This document shows positions 63,949 through 64,000 of a stretch of 64,000 bases of DNA, one piece after another (position 1 is the first letter of the stretch; every line of letters starts with the position of its first letter). Below the pieces are notes generated by a model. It was given only the letters and a program-made list of their open reading frames with translations, made no database searches and was not told the DNA's origin. Origin of the DNA: Pratylenchus scribneri (Eukaryota > Nematoda > Chromadorea > Rhabditida > Pratylenchidae); assembly GCA_030063045.1 (NCBI GenBank), contig JAQSEB010000085.1, positions 496,001-560,000 of the forward strand. The letters are read 5' to 3'. Position numbers and translations under genes: made by a program.

Positions 63949-64000
63949 TCTTTTGGCCTCTAGCTCAACAAGGAAGCAACCAATTCAGGAAGGAGATATG
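63949..64000. repeat. Palindromic MITE family A, copy 9 (cut by window end)
   Basis: Begins TTTTGGCCTCTAGCTCAACA and continues AGGAAGCAACCAATTCAGGA, the left arm of the family, up to the last base. Confidence 0.85.

Overview
The window looks like nuclear DNA of a nematode, most likely a plant-parasitic cyst-nematode relative (Heteroderidae/Tylenchomorpha). It is AT-rich. Genes are split into many small exons with short GT-AG introns, and several start codons sit just behind a TTTTCAG- or TTTTAG-type acceptor, as expected for spliced-leader trans-splicing. One gene belongs to the F-box-associated family expanded in cyst nematodes. The species call is inference from style and family; no species marker was tested.

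Layout. 1-11.2 kb is repeat-rich and has only weak minus-strand exon candidates. 11.2-14.7 kb (+): steroid 5-alpha-reductase, then the splicing factor BCAS2/SPF27. 14.9-15.0 kb (-): an intact 5S rRNA gene. 15.2-24.0 kb (-): a TRPV channel (OSM-9/OCR type) whose introns hold a 1.25-kb minisatellite and several palindromic elements. 24.5-27.8 kb (-): unassigned exons in a local duplication, then a 114-aa membrane protein. 28.2-30.3 kb (-): an F-box-associated family gene split by a Merlin-like transposon. 30.9-33.6 kb (+): eEF1-gamma and ribosomal protein eL37. 34.2-38.1 kb (-): a large unrecognised gene. 38.4-40.2 kb (-): ribonucleotide reductase small subunit, head-to-head with 40.7-41.3 kb (+) POLE3 and 41.5-45.3 kb (+) REPS. 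46.6-52.4 kb (-): a four-KH FUBP protein, head-to-head with 53.3-56.4 kb (+) CDC73. 58.3-61.3 kb (-): a globin. 61.6-64 kb (-): an unassigned exon and the last exon of a WAP-domain protein.

About a third of the window, by eye, is repeats: a 32-bp minisatellite at six loci, a ~280-bp palindromic MITE-like family (nine copies), a TTTAAACC-rich family, a TACCGTATTT-ended family, two large fold-back elements, a tRNA-derived SINE-like family with conserved B boxes, and several intron-specific minisatellites.

The genes are mostly conserved housekeeping genes (replication, transcription elongation, splicing, translation, RNA binding) plus a sensory channel and a globin. The clearest functional pairing is RNR2 and POLE3, which share a 456-bp promoter with an E2F-like site. 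The clearest disruption is the transposon in the F-box-associated gene, with a perfect 8-bp target duplication and an uninterrupted host frame once the insert is ignored.
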